This document shows positions 37,391-45,229 of a stretch of 64,000 nucleotides of DNA, piece by piece (within the stretch, counting starts at the first letter, position 1; the number at the start of each line of letters is the position of its first letter). This stretch comes from Curvibacter lanceolatus ATCC 14669. Its GTDB lineage: Bacteria; Pseudomonadota; Gammaproteobacteria; Burkholderiales; Burkholderiaceae_C. The stretch spans positions 62,001 to 126,000 of the forward strand of contig NZ_KB906261.1 of NCBI RefSeq assembly GCF_000381265.1, given 5' to 3'. The position numbers were made by a program, and so were the translations under genes. The notes under the pieces are model-generated. The model saw only the letters and a program-made list of their open reading frames with translations, made no database searches and had not been told where the DNA came from.

Positions 37391-37903
37391 ATGGACCTGT
37401 TCCAGACACTGCTGCGTCTCATCAAGAACCTGCTGCTGGGCTTGCTGGCCCTGCTGCTGGTGTTCGAGGAATGGGGTTGGGACACCCTGTCGGCCCTGGT
37501 CGGGTGGATCGCCCGCCTGCCACTGCTGGCCTGGCTGGAGCGCCGCATCCGCGCCCTGCCCCCCTGGGCCGCGCTGCTGATGTTCACCGTGCCGGCCCTG
37601 GCCCTGCTGCCAGTGAAGCTGGGTGCCCTGTGGCTGTTCGGCCAGGGGCATGCGGCCCTGGGCCTGGTGCTGCTGCTGGGTGCCAAGCTGCTGGGCACAG
37701 CCGTATTGGCTCGCCTGTTCCACCTGACCCAGCCCGCCCTGATGCAGTTGGCCTGGTTTGCCCGCTGGTACCCGCGCTGGAAGGCCTGGAAGGACCGGCT
37801 GCTGGCCTATGTGCGCAACAGCGCCCCCTGGCGCACGGCCCGCGCCTTCAAGACACGGGTGGTGACGCAGGTGCGCGCCTGGTGGCAGGCCTGGCGGGGT
37901 TGA
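37391..37903 (+). CDS. Small membrane protein of unknown function downstream of the Kef-type antiporter
   Basis: 170 residues. Two to three hydrophobic segments are visible (LIKNLLLGLLALLLVF, WAALLMFTVPALALLPVKLG, HAALGLVLLLGAKLLGTAVL), then a basic, Trp-rich cytoplasmic tail (WYPRWKAWKDRLL, WWQAWRG). I do not recognise a named family. It starts four bases after the antiporter stop, so it is almost certainly in that operon and could be an accessory subunit, by analogy with the unrelated KefF/KefG; this is inference. Confidence 0.8.
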   Translation: MDLFQTLLRLIKNLLLGLLALLLVFEEWGWDTLSALVGWIARLPLLAWLERRIRALPPWAALLMFTVPALALLPVKLGALWLFGQGHAALGLVLLLGAKLLGTAVLARLFHLTQPALMQLAWFARWYPRWKAWKDRLLAYVRNSAPWRTARAFKTRVVTQVRAWWQAWRG

Positions 37904-37907
37904 GGCC

Positions 37908-38852
37908 CTAGGCCTGCGGCACCCAGCCCCGAACCAGGCTGCCGAGCACCAGCCCCGCCGCCAGCAAGGCGGCAAACTGCATCTCGAAACGGAAGCTGGC
38001 GATCAGCAGCGCGCTGTAGTCATCGGCTTGCGTACAACGCCGCAAGCCACGCAGCAGCTGCCGTGCCCGTGGCCAGAGCAGGAGGGGCAGCAGGCACAAG
38101 GATGAGCCCGCCAGCCAGGCCATGGGCAGCAGCAGGGCAAAAGGGCTGACCAGCAACAGCGCGTGCACGCGACGCGCGTTGGCCGCCCCCAGACACACCG
38201 CCAGGGTGCGGCGCCCCACCCGCGCATCGTGCGCCAGGTCACGCAGGTTGTTGACGGCCAGGGCGGAGGCGGCCAGGCCGCCCATGCAGAGCGCGGCCAG
38301 CACACTGAGAGCGTCAAACCCGCCCGTCAGCAGCCATTCACTGCCCAGCACGGCCACCAGGCCGAAAAACACCAGCACGGTCAACTCGCCGAAAGGCGTG
38401 TAGGCAATGGGCCGAGGCCCGCCCATGTAGGCCAGGGCCGCCAGCAGCGAGGCACTGCCCATCGCCAGCACGGGCCAGCCTTTGAGCAGCACCAGCCACA
38501 GGCCGAAGACGGTGGCCAGCAGCGCCAGGCCGGCCACCGCCCACTGCATGTGCCGCAGCGATATCAAGCCCAGGGCGGTGGCCCTTGGCAGGCCGGTGGC
38601 CGCGGCCGATTGGTGCGCGCCACGCCGGGTGTAGCCGACATCGTTTTGCAGGTTGGTGATGACCTGCATCAGCAAGGCCGCCACCAGCGCAGCCGCCGCA
38701 GCCCAACCATCCAGTGCGCCGGTGCGGCGCCACCCCAGGGCAGCCCCCACCAGCACCGGGGCCAGCGCCACCCACAGGCTGCGCGGGCGCACGGCCAATG
38801 ACCAAGCTTGCCAGGCAGGCTGACGCCCCCCGCTGGGAGCCATCTGTGTCAT
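37908..38852 (-). CDS. UbiA-superfamily prenyltransferase, MenA-like
   Basis: 314 residues and about eight to nine helices. The second Asp-rich motif reads NNLRDLAHDARVGRRTLAV, which is the MenA (DHNA octaprenyltransferase) form. The first motif is NLQNDVGYTRRGA, where the usual second Asp of NDxxD is Tyr. MenA makes demethylmenaquinone; no other men genes are in view, so the real acceptor is uncertain. ATG 38852 (MTQMAPSGG) is chosen because upstream sequence is not membrane-like; ATG 38843 is also possible. It converges on the Kef-associated small gene. Confidence 0.82.
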   Translation of the reverse strand: MTQMAPSGGRQPAWQAWSLAVRPRSLWVALAPVLVGAALGWRRTGALDGWAAAAALVAALLMQVITNLQNDVGYTRRGAHQSAAATGLPRATALGLISLRHMQWAVAGLALLATVFGLWLVLLKGWPVLAMGSASLLAALAYMGGPRPIAYTPFGELTVLVFFGLVAVLGSEWLLTGGFDALSVLAALCMGGLAASALAVNNLRDLAHDARVGRRTLAVCLGAANARRVHALLLVSPFALLLPMAWLAGSSLCLLPLLLWPRARQLLRGLRRCTQADDYSALLIASFRFEMQFAALLAAGLVLGSLVRGWVPQA

Positions 38853-39057
38853 CGGGGCAGGTTGGCGTGGGAGTTTGTTCACGGGATCGATTGCTACAGA
38901 ACGAAACAACGGATTCTGCCAGCCGCCCCTGGCTGGGGAAGGCGTGACGACCCCATCGCATTTGCTTACCAAAACACGGGCCTGGTACCCGGGCGAGCCA
39001 GCACCACTGCCCAGAATCGCGCACCGCCCCTAACACCCTGCCCACCCAGGAGTCTTT

Positions 39058-40479
39058 GTGGAAGCCGCTCTTCGCCTTGTGATCGACCCGCTCAACCATT
39101 TGCTGTGGAGTCATGTGCTTATTTACGCCCTGCTGGGTGTCGGCCTGGTGATGACCCTGGGCACCGGCGCAGTGCAACTGCGCGGCCTGGGCCACAGCCT
39201 GGACGCCTTGCGCCGCGATGGCGGCAGCAGCGGCATCACGCCATTGCAGGCCTTTGCCACCGGCCTGGCCAGCCGGGTGGGCACGGGCAACATTGCCGGT
39301 GTGGCCACGGCCATCGCCCTGGGGGGGCCAGGAGCAATTTTCTGGATGTGGCTGACCTGCCTGCTGGGCATGGCGTCGGCCTTCACCGAATCCACCCTGG
39401 CCCAGATCTACAAGCAGCGCCACCCCGACGGCAGCTTTCGCGGCGGGCCGGCCTATTACATCCAGCATGGGCTGGGTTCGCGCCGCTGGGGCATGGCCTT
39501 CGCGCTGGCCCTGATCGTGGCCTTTGGCCTGGTCTTCAATGCAGTGCAGGCCAACTCGATCGTCGATGTGCTGCACGGCGCCTATGGCTGGGACAAGGCC
39601 GGCATCGGGGTCGCGCTGGTGGTGCTCAGCGCGCTGTCGATCTTTGGCGGCCTGCGCCGCATCGGCCGCATTGCGCAGTGGTTGGTCCCGATCATGGCCC
39701 TGGGCTACCTGCTGGTGGCCGTGTATGCCCTGGTCGTGAACATCGAGCGCGTGCCGGGTGTCTTTGCCCTGATCTTCAGCAGCGCGTTCGGTCTGCAGGA
39801 GGCGGCCAGCGGCCTCATGGGCTACGGCGTGGCCCAGGCCCTGCAACTCGGTGTGAAACGGGGCCTGTTCTCCAATGAAGCCGGCATGGGCAGCGCGCCC
39901 AATGCCGCCGCCACGGCCACGGTGCAGCACCCTGTGTCGCAAGGCCTGCTGCAGATGGTGGGGGTGTTCGTGGACACCATCGTGATCTGCACCGCCACCG
40001 CGCTGATCATCCTGCTGTCCGACCAGTTCGTGCCCGGCGGCGCACTCAAGGGTGCTGCCCTGACCCAGGCCGCCGTGCAGTCGCACATCGGCAGCGCGGG
40101 CCAGGCGTTCATGGCCTTGGCGGTGTTCTTCTTTGCCTACACCTCGATCATCGGCAACTATGCCTATGCCGAGGGCAATGTCGAGTTCCTGCGCCGCAGC
40201 AAGCCCCTGGTGATGGTGTTCCGCGTGCTGGTGCTGTGCATGGTGATGTTTGGCGCCCTGGCCAGCGTGCCGCTGGTGTGGGACATGGCCGATGTGGCCA
40301 TGGGGGTGATGGCGCTGATCAACCTGGTGGCGATCTTCAGGCTGCGCCCCATGGCCTTTGCAGCCTGGGCCGACTACCGCCGCCAGGTGGCGGCGGGCAG
40401 CGCCGAGCCGGTGTTCCGGGCCGGCGTGCTGCCCGATCAAGGCCGCAGCACGGCGACCCAGGGCGTCTGGCGGCCCTGA
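39058..40479 (+). CDS. Alanine/glycine:cation symporter (AGCS, sodium:alanine family)
   Basis: 473 residues, 10-11 helices. Family signatures: GLASRVGTGNIAGVATAIALGGPGAIFWMW (in part VGTGNIAGVATAI), YYIQHGLGSRRWG, and KRGLFSNEAGMGSAPNAAA. It imports alanine or glycine with Na+. The start is GTG at 39058, supported by AGGAG just upstream. It lies alone on the plus strand between the prenyltransferase and the leftward SDR block. Confidence 0.94.
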   Translation: MEAALRLVIDPLNHLLWSHVLIYALLGVGLVMTLGTGAVQLRGLGHSLDALRRDGGSSGITPLQAFATGLASRVGTGNIAGVATAIALGGPGAIFWMWLTCLLGMASAFTESTLAQIYKQRHPDGSFRGGPAYYIQHGLGSRRWGMAFALALIVAFGLVFNAVQANSIVDVLHGAYGWDKAGIGVALVVLSALSIFGGLRRIGRIAQWLVPIMALGYLLVAVYALVVNIERVPGVFALIFSSAFGLQEAASGLMGYGVAQALQLGVKRGLFSNEAGMGSAPNAAATATVQHPVSQGLLQMVGVFVDTIVICTATALIILLSDQFVPGGALKGAALTQAAVQSHIGSAGQAFMALAVFFFAYTSIIGNYAYAEGNVEFLRRSKPLVMVFRVLVLCMVMFGALASVPLVWDMADVAMGVMALINLVAIFRLRPMAFAAWADYRRQVAAGSAEPVFRAGVLPDQGRSTATQGVWRP

Positions 40480-40516
40480 CCAGGCCCCCCAGACGACCGC
40501 CGCCTGCCGAAGCCCC

Positions 40517-41422
40517 TCAGGCGGCGCGCAAGGCCGCCTTGAGCTGCTCGCCCAGTTCGGGCTTGTGGGAGAACGGGTCGGTGGGGTTGCGGCCCTGCAC
40601 CACGTCTTCCAGCCGGGTCTGCACCGAGCCCAGGGCGTGCGGGTGGCTGTAGATGTAGAACTGGTCGGCACTGATGGCGTCGAACACCTTCTGGGCCACC
40701 TGGGCGGCGGTCACCTTGCCCGAGCCCACGGCCTTGTCGCTCATGGCCTGGCCGATCAGCTGGCTCTTGGTGGGCTTTTGATCACGCAGTTCGGCCGGCT
40801 GGTTGCGATGGCTCTGGTTGATGCCGGTGGGCACAAAGAAGGGGCACAGCACGCTGGCACTGATCTGGTCGCTGACCAGGCGCAGGTCCTGGTACAGGGT
40901 TTCGGTCAGGCTGACCACGGCGTGTTTGCTGACGTTGTAGATGCCCATGTTGGGTGGGGTCAGCAGGCCGGCCATGCTGGCGGTGTTGACGATGTGGCCC
41001 CGGTAGGCCGGGTCTTTGGCCGCGGCCTCCAGCATCATCGGGGTGAACAGGCGCACGCCGTGGATCACGCCCCACACGTTCACACCCAGCACCCATTCCC
41101 AGTCCTTGACCGAGTTCTCCCACACCAGGCCGCCGGCTCCGACGCCAGCGTTGTTGAACACGAAATGCGGCGCACCGAAGCGCTCCTTGACCGCCGCGGC
41201 CAGGGCTTCCATCTGATCGGCCTTGGACACATCCACCCGGCGGGCCAGCACCTGGGCGCCGGCGGCTTCGAGTTCGGCCTGGGCCTTGTCCAGGGCATCC
41301 TGCTGCACATCGACCAGCACCAGGTTCATGCCCAGGCGGGCGCCGATGCGGGCGCATTCCAGGCCGAAGCCCGAGCCGGCGCCAGTGAGCACAGCGGTGG
41401 TGTTCTTGAAATCCTTGATCAT
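40517..41422 (-). CDS. Short-chain dehydrogenase/reductase (SDR)
   Basis: 301 residues. Classical SDR motifs: TGAGSGFG at residues 14-21 for the cofactor, VDVSKADQ, NNAGVG, the catalytic Ser in NTASMAG and YNVSKHA (YxxxK). A C-terminal extension after residue 240 is longer than in core SDRs. A clear AGGAGAC ribosome site precedes ATG 41422. It is the last gene of the leftward acyl-CoA block and probably oxidises or reduces a hydroxyl or keto intermediate; substrate unknown. Confidence 0.92.
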   Translation of the reverse strand: MIKDFKNTTAVLTGAGSGFGLECARIGARLGMNLVLVDVQQDALDKAQAELEAAGAQVLARRVDVSKADQMEALAAAVKERFGAPHFVFNNAGVGAGGLVWENSVKDWEWVLGVNVWGVIHGVRLFTPMMLEAAAKDPAYRGHIVNTASMAGLLTPPNMGIYNVSKHAVVSLTETLYQDLRLVSDQISASVLCPFFVPTGINQSHRNQPAELRDQKPTKSQLIGQAMSDKAVGSGKVTAAQVAQKVFDAISADQFYIYSHPHALGSVQTRLEDVVQGRNPTDPFSHKPELGEQLKAALRAA

Positions 41423-41458
41423 TTTTTGTCTCCTTGATTGAACGGGGGGCCCAGGCGC

Positions 41459-42397
41459 TCAGGCCGCGTCGAGTGCACGCAGCACGTAGCCGATGCGCGG
41501 GAAATGGACATGCACGGTGCCGGCGCGTTCATCCGTACGGCGCAGGGTGTAGTGCATGCGGGTGGCGGCCACCAGTTCGCCTTCGGTGGTTTCGGTGCCA
41601 AAGGTCTCGGCGGCGATGCTCACGCGGCTGCCCAGGGCAATGCCATGTTCGTCCTGGAAGGGCTCATCACCCACGGGCGCCGGCTGGCTGGCGGCGGCCA
41701 CGGCGATGGCGTCTGCCGAGTCGAACTTGTCCATGCGGCCGTGGCCCAGGGCGGCCAGCCGGTCCATCCAGCCCAGCACACCCGGGGTGGCTTGCAGGAT
41801 GTCGCCCATCACGGGGTTGCGCACCCGGCTGAACCAGAGCGGGTGGTAGGCCGCAAAGTCGGCCACCGTGGGCGCGTTGCCCAGCAAAAAGGGATGGTCG
41901 TCGAGCATGTTGGCCAGGCGGCGCAGGTAGCTCTTGTAGGCGGCCGTGGCGTCGCCCGGGCGCAAGCGGGTCATGCCGGTGGACATGGCGCCCCGGTCGG
42001 CGGCGAAGGCCTTGGCCACCTCGGGCGGGGCGCCGGCAAACATGGCCGCCGCGCCCTTGGGGCTCAGGTTGTAGGCCATGGCGGCCCAGAACAAGGTGGT
42101 GTCGGCCCACTGGGCCAGCACCCGGGCCACGCCTTTTTGGTGGTCGGGGTACAGCGTGGGGCTGGGCTGGCGGTGCTCCAGCACGTCACAGATCAGGGCC
42201 GTGTCGCAGTAGATGTCGGCACCGATCTGCAGAAACGGGGTCTTGCGGTAGCCGCCGGTCAGGGCCAGCACATCGGGCTTGGGCATGATCGAGGGGATGA
42301 TCACCGACTTCCAGGCCAGTTGCTTGTAGCCCAGGATGAGGCGGATCTTCTCGGAAAACGGCGAAGTGGGGTAATGGTGCAGGATCAGGTCGTGCAT
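41459..42397 (-). CDS. Glutathione S-transferase-like protein with C-terminal extension
   Basis: 312 residues. Residues 1-80 form the thioredoxin-like GST domain (HHYPTSPFSEKIRLILGYK, GGYRKTPFLQIGADIYCDT), and about 90-210 the helical domain. A further 95-residue tail (about 218-312) with alternating beta-like segments, GSRVSIAAETFGTETTEGEL and TVHVHFPRIGYVLR, is not part of an ordinary GST. The tail's role is unknown. The gene sits between an SDR and an MDR reductase in the same direction, suggesting a role with lipid or carbonyl substrates. Confidence 0.88.
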   Translation of the reverse strand: MHDLILHHYPTSPFSEKIRLILGYKQLAWKSVIIPSIMPKPDVLALTGGYRKTPFLQIGADIYCDTALICDVLEHRQPSPTLYPDHQKGVARVLAQWADTTLFWAAMAYNLSPKGAAAMFAGAPPEVAKAFAADRGAMSTGMTRLRPGDATAAYKSYLRRLANMLDDHPFLLGNAPTVADFAAYHPLWFSRVRNPVMGDILQATPGVLGWMDRLAALGHGRMDKFDSADAIAVAAASQPAPVGDEPFQDEHGIALGSRVSIAAETFGTETTEGELVAATRMHYTLRRTDERAGTVHVHFPRIGYVLRALDAA

Positions 42398-42484
42398 GGC
42401 GTGCTCCGGGTGAGAGGGGGATGCGGGGCTGGCGGAATCAGGGGGGGGCCATCGGGCCCGGCTGGCCCGCCCTGCCCCGGGAAC

Positions 42485-43501
42485 TCAGATCAGCTTGACC
42501 AGTTGTTTGCCGAAATTCTTGCCCTTGAGCAGGCCCAGGAAGGCCTCGGGGGCCGATTCAATGCCCTGGGCCACGCTTTCACGCGGGCGCAGCTTGCCGC
42601 TGGCCACCAGGCCGCCGAGCTCGGCCAGGGCCTCGGGCCACACTTCCATGTGCTCGCCCACGATGAAGCCCTCCACCTTGAGGCGGTTGATCAGGATCAG
42701 CGCCGGGTTGGCCAGCGGCAGCGGCTTGCCGTCGTAGCCGGCAATCATCCCGCACACCGCGATGCGCGCGAAGGCGTTGGTGCGCAGCAGCACCGCGTCC
42801 AGGATGTAGCCGCCCACGTTTTCAAAATAGCCGTCAATGCCATTGGGGCAGGCCTCTTTGAGGGCCTGCGACAGGCTTTTGACATCGGGGTGGGTCTTGT
42901 AGTCAATGCAGGCGTCAAAGCCCAGCTCGTTCACGGCGTAGGCGCATTTCTCGGGGCCACCCGCAATGCCCACCACGCGACAGCCGCGCGCCTTGGCCAC
43001 GGCGGCGTAGGTGCTGCCCACCGCGCCGGTGGCGGCACTGACCACCACGGTCTCGCCGGCCTTGGGGTTGATGATCTTGACCAGACCGTACCAGGCGGTC
43101 ACGCCGGGCATGCCGACGGCGCCCAGGTAGTGCGACAGCGGCACATGGGTGGTGTCCACCTTGCGCAGGGTGCCGGGGGTGGTGGCATCGACCACGCTGT
43201 ATTGCTGCCAGCCGCCCATGCCCACCACCTTGTCGCCTGCGGCGTAGCGGGGGTGGCGGCTTTCCAGCACCTCACCCACGGTGCCACCGATCATCACCTG
43301 ACCCAGGGGCTGGGGCTGGGCGTAGCTCTTGCCGTCATTCATGCGGCCGCGCATGTAGGGGTCGAGACTGAGGTAATGGTGTTGCACCAGCACCTGGCCC
43401 TCTTGCAGGGGGGCGGTGTCGGTGACGACGAGCTTGAAGTTGTCGACGGTGGCCTCGCCCTGGGGGCGGTTGTCGAGCACGATTTGCTTGTTCTGGGGCA
43501 T
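42485..43501 (-). CDS. NADP-dependent medium-chain reductase, leukotriene B4 12-hydroxydehydrogenase / CurA-like
   Basis: 338 residues. A zinc-free MDR: LDPYMRGRMND and GWQQYSVVDA mark the catalytic domain, and the nucleotide site is AATGAVGSTYAAVAKARGC (AxxGxxG). The subfamily reduces the double bond of alpha,beta-unsaturated ketones and aldehydes with NADPH. Within the acyl-CoA block it could remove enone by-products of lipid breakdown; this is inference from context. Confidence 0.92.
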   Translation of the reverse strand: MPQNKQIVLDNRPQGEATVDNFKLVVTDTAPLQEGQVLVQHHYLSLDPYMRGRMNDGKSYAQPQPLGQVMIGGTVGEVLESRHPRYAAGDKVVGMGGWQQYSVVDATTPGTLRKVDTTHVPLSHYLGAVGMPGVTAWYGLVKIINPKAGETVVVSAATGAVGSTYAAVAKARGCRVVGIAGGPEKCAYAVNELGFDACIDYKTHPDVKSLSQALKEACPNGIDGYFENVGGYILDAVLLRTNAFARIAVCGMIAGYDGKPLPLANPALILINRLKVEGFIVGEHMEVWPEALAELGGLVASGKLRPRESVAQGIESAPEAFLGLLKGKNFGKQLVKLI

Positions 43502-43556
43502 GGGGTTCTCCGGTTCGGCCGCCGCGGCGGCCTGGTTTGGGTAGGCTGTGGGTGTT

Positions 43557-43976
43557 TCAGTCGGTCGACACGGCCGCCGGGCCCTGGCCCGGCGTCTCGG
43601 TGCGTTTCACGTACTTGAAGGTGCCGGTCGAATGCGCACAGGCCTCGCCGGCTTCGTTGTAAACAGTGGCTTCGGTGAAAGCCATGCTGCGGGTGCGGTG
43701 CATCAGGCGCCCCTTGCCGGTCAGTCGACCGGTGCCCGGGCGCATGAAGCTGGTCTTCATTTCGATGGTCACCACCCCCATGTCGGGGGCCACGCTGCGC
43801 GCCGCCGTGGCCATGGTCACGTCCAGCAAGGTCATGATCGAGCCGCCGTGCGCCACCTGAAACGAGTTCATGTGCTCCGGTCGCGGCTCATAGACGATCT
43901 CGGAGTGCCCGCCCTCGAAGTGGGTCAGGTCAAACCCCAGCAGGGTGACAAAAGGAATTTCAACGCCAAAGCTCAT
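43557..43976 (-). CDS. PaaI-family acyl-CoA thioesterase (hotdog fold)
   Basis: 139 residues, a single hotdog domain. NSFQVAHGGSIMTLLDVTMATAA contains the HGG turn and the catalytic Asp of the PaaI group, and TIEMKTSFMRPGTGRLTGKGRLMHR is the second conserved block (in part EMKTSFMRPGTG). It hydrolyses an acyl- or aryl-CoA, freeing CoA when intermediates build up. It is part of the leftward block of acyl-CoA genes. Confidence 0.92.
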   Translation of the reverse strand: MSFGVEIPFVTLLGFDLTHFEGGHSEIVYEPRPEHMNSFQVAHGGSIMTLLDVTMATAARSVAPDMGVVTIEMKTSFMRPGTGRLTGKGRLMHRTRSMAFTEATVYNEAGEACAHSTGTFKYVKRTETPGQGPAAVSTD

Positions 43977-44050
43977 AAACAGGTCCAGGGAAGTCCAGGG
44001 AGATCAAGGGCGCCAGTTTGCGCCCTGTGGCTACCCAGTTGTGGGCATTT

Positions 44051-44842
44051 TCAGCCCGCCGTCACGATCGAGGTACCGCCATCGACCGCCAGCCACTGCC
44101 CGGTGATGTGCTTGCCGGCGTCCGAGGCATACAGCAGGCACAGGCCCTTCAGGTCTTCATCATCGCCCAGGCGGCCCAAGGGGGCATGGGCGGCCAGGCG
44201 TTCCTCGCCCAGCGCCTTCAGCGTGCCCACGGTCATCTTGCTCGGGAAGAAGCCCGGGCAGATCGCATTGACGCGGATGTTGTGCTGGCCCCATTCGGCC
44301 GCCAGGGCGCGGGTGAAGTTGATCACCGCCCCCTTGGAGGTGTTGTAGGCGATGGTGTTCATGCCCTTGGGGTTGCCACCCAGACCCGCGATGGAGGCCA
44401 GGTTGATGATGCTGCCCTTCTTGCGGGCAATCATGCTGTGCTTGGCCACGTGCTGGCTGAGGATGAAATAGCCGCGCACATTGAGGTTCATGACCTTGTC
44501 CCAGGCCTCTACCGGGTGGTCTTCGGCGGGCGAGCCCCAGGCGGCGCCTGCGTTGTTCACCAGGATGTCGATGTGGCCCAGGCGGGCGATCGATTCATCG
44601 GCCAGGCGGCGGATGTCGTCCTCGCGGGCGCAGTCGGCGGCAATCCAACTGGCGTCGATGCCGGCGGCCTTGAGCTCGGCTGCGGCCTCTTCCAGGTCTT
44701 CGGCCTTGCGCGAGCTCAGCACGATGCGGGCACCGGCCTCGCCCAGGGCGTGGGCCAGTTGCAGGCCCAGGCCACGCGAGCCGCCGGTCACCAGGGCGGT
44801 GCGGCCTTGCAGATCGAAAAGTTGTTGCACGTTGCGGGTCAT
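44051..44842 (-). CDS. SDR-family oxidoreductase (gluconate 5-dehydrogenase / 3-oxoacyl reductase type)
   Basis: 263 residues. TGGSRGLGLQLA binds the cofactor, NNAGAAWG follows, then NLASIAGLGG (Ser), YNTSKGA (Tyr-Lys) and NAICPGFFPSKM. The C-terminus GQWLAVDGGTS is typical. ATG 44842 is chosen because AGGAGACC stands just upstream; an ATG 45 bases earlier adds nothing conserved. Sugar-acid dehydrogenases share this subfamily, but context argues for an acyl or steroid-like substrate. Confidence 0.93.
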   Translation of the reverse strand: MTRNVQQLFDLQGRTALVTGGSRGLGLQLAHALGEAGARIVLSSRKAEDLEEAAAELKAAGIDASWIAADCAREDDIRRLADESIARLGHIDILVNNAGAAWGSPAEDHPVEAWDKVMNLNVRGYFILSQHVAKHSMIARKKGSIINLASIAGLGGNPKGMNTIAYNTSKGAVINFTRALAAEWGQHNIRVNAICPGFFPSKMTVGTLKALGEERLAAHAPLGRLGDDEDLKGLCLLYASDAGKHITGQWLAVDGGTSIVTAG

Positions 44843-44996
44843 GTCGGAGGTCTCCTGTTGTGGGGTGGCGAACCCGGCGCTGTGCACGGGCTCAAGCCAG
44901 GGTCATAGAACCGAAGGAAAAGGAATGAAATGAATGGGAAGGATTCTGGGCATTCCGGGCCTTGCCACCTGTCTCGGCGGCGATACCGCCGGGCCC

Positions 44997-45218
44997 TCAG
45001 CTGTCCTCGCGGGCCTGCAGGGCAGCACGCACAAAAATCAGCAGCACGCCCAGCACGGCGGCCAGGCCGCCCCAGAGCAGCAACGCCCTGCCCTGCCCCG
45101 GCGCGATGCGCTCGGTGGCCAGGCCCAGCACGGCGCTCAACAGCCCGCCGTAGATCAGCCACCAGATGAGCTGCTGCAGGCGCAGCAACAGGCGGCGGCT
45201 GACACGCAACAGGGCCAT
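44997..45218 (-). CDS. Small two-helix membrane protein
   Basis: 73 residues: a basic N-terminus (MALLRVSRRLLLRLQQL), helix one (WWLIYGGLLSAVLGLA), a short loop, helix two (ALLLWGGLAAVLGVLLIFV) and a charged end. I do not recognise the family. It starts 11 bases after the acyl-CoA dehydrogenase stop on the same strand, so it is likely translated from the same message. A role is not evident. Confidence 0.65.
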   Translation of the reverse strand: MALLRVSRRLLLRLQQLIWWLIYGGLLSAVLGLATERIAPGQGRALLLWGGLAAVLGVLLIFVRAALQAREDS

Positions 45219-45229
45219 GGCACGGGCCC

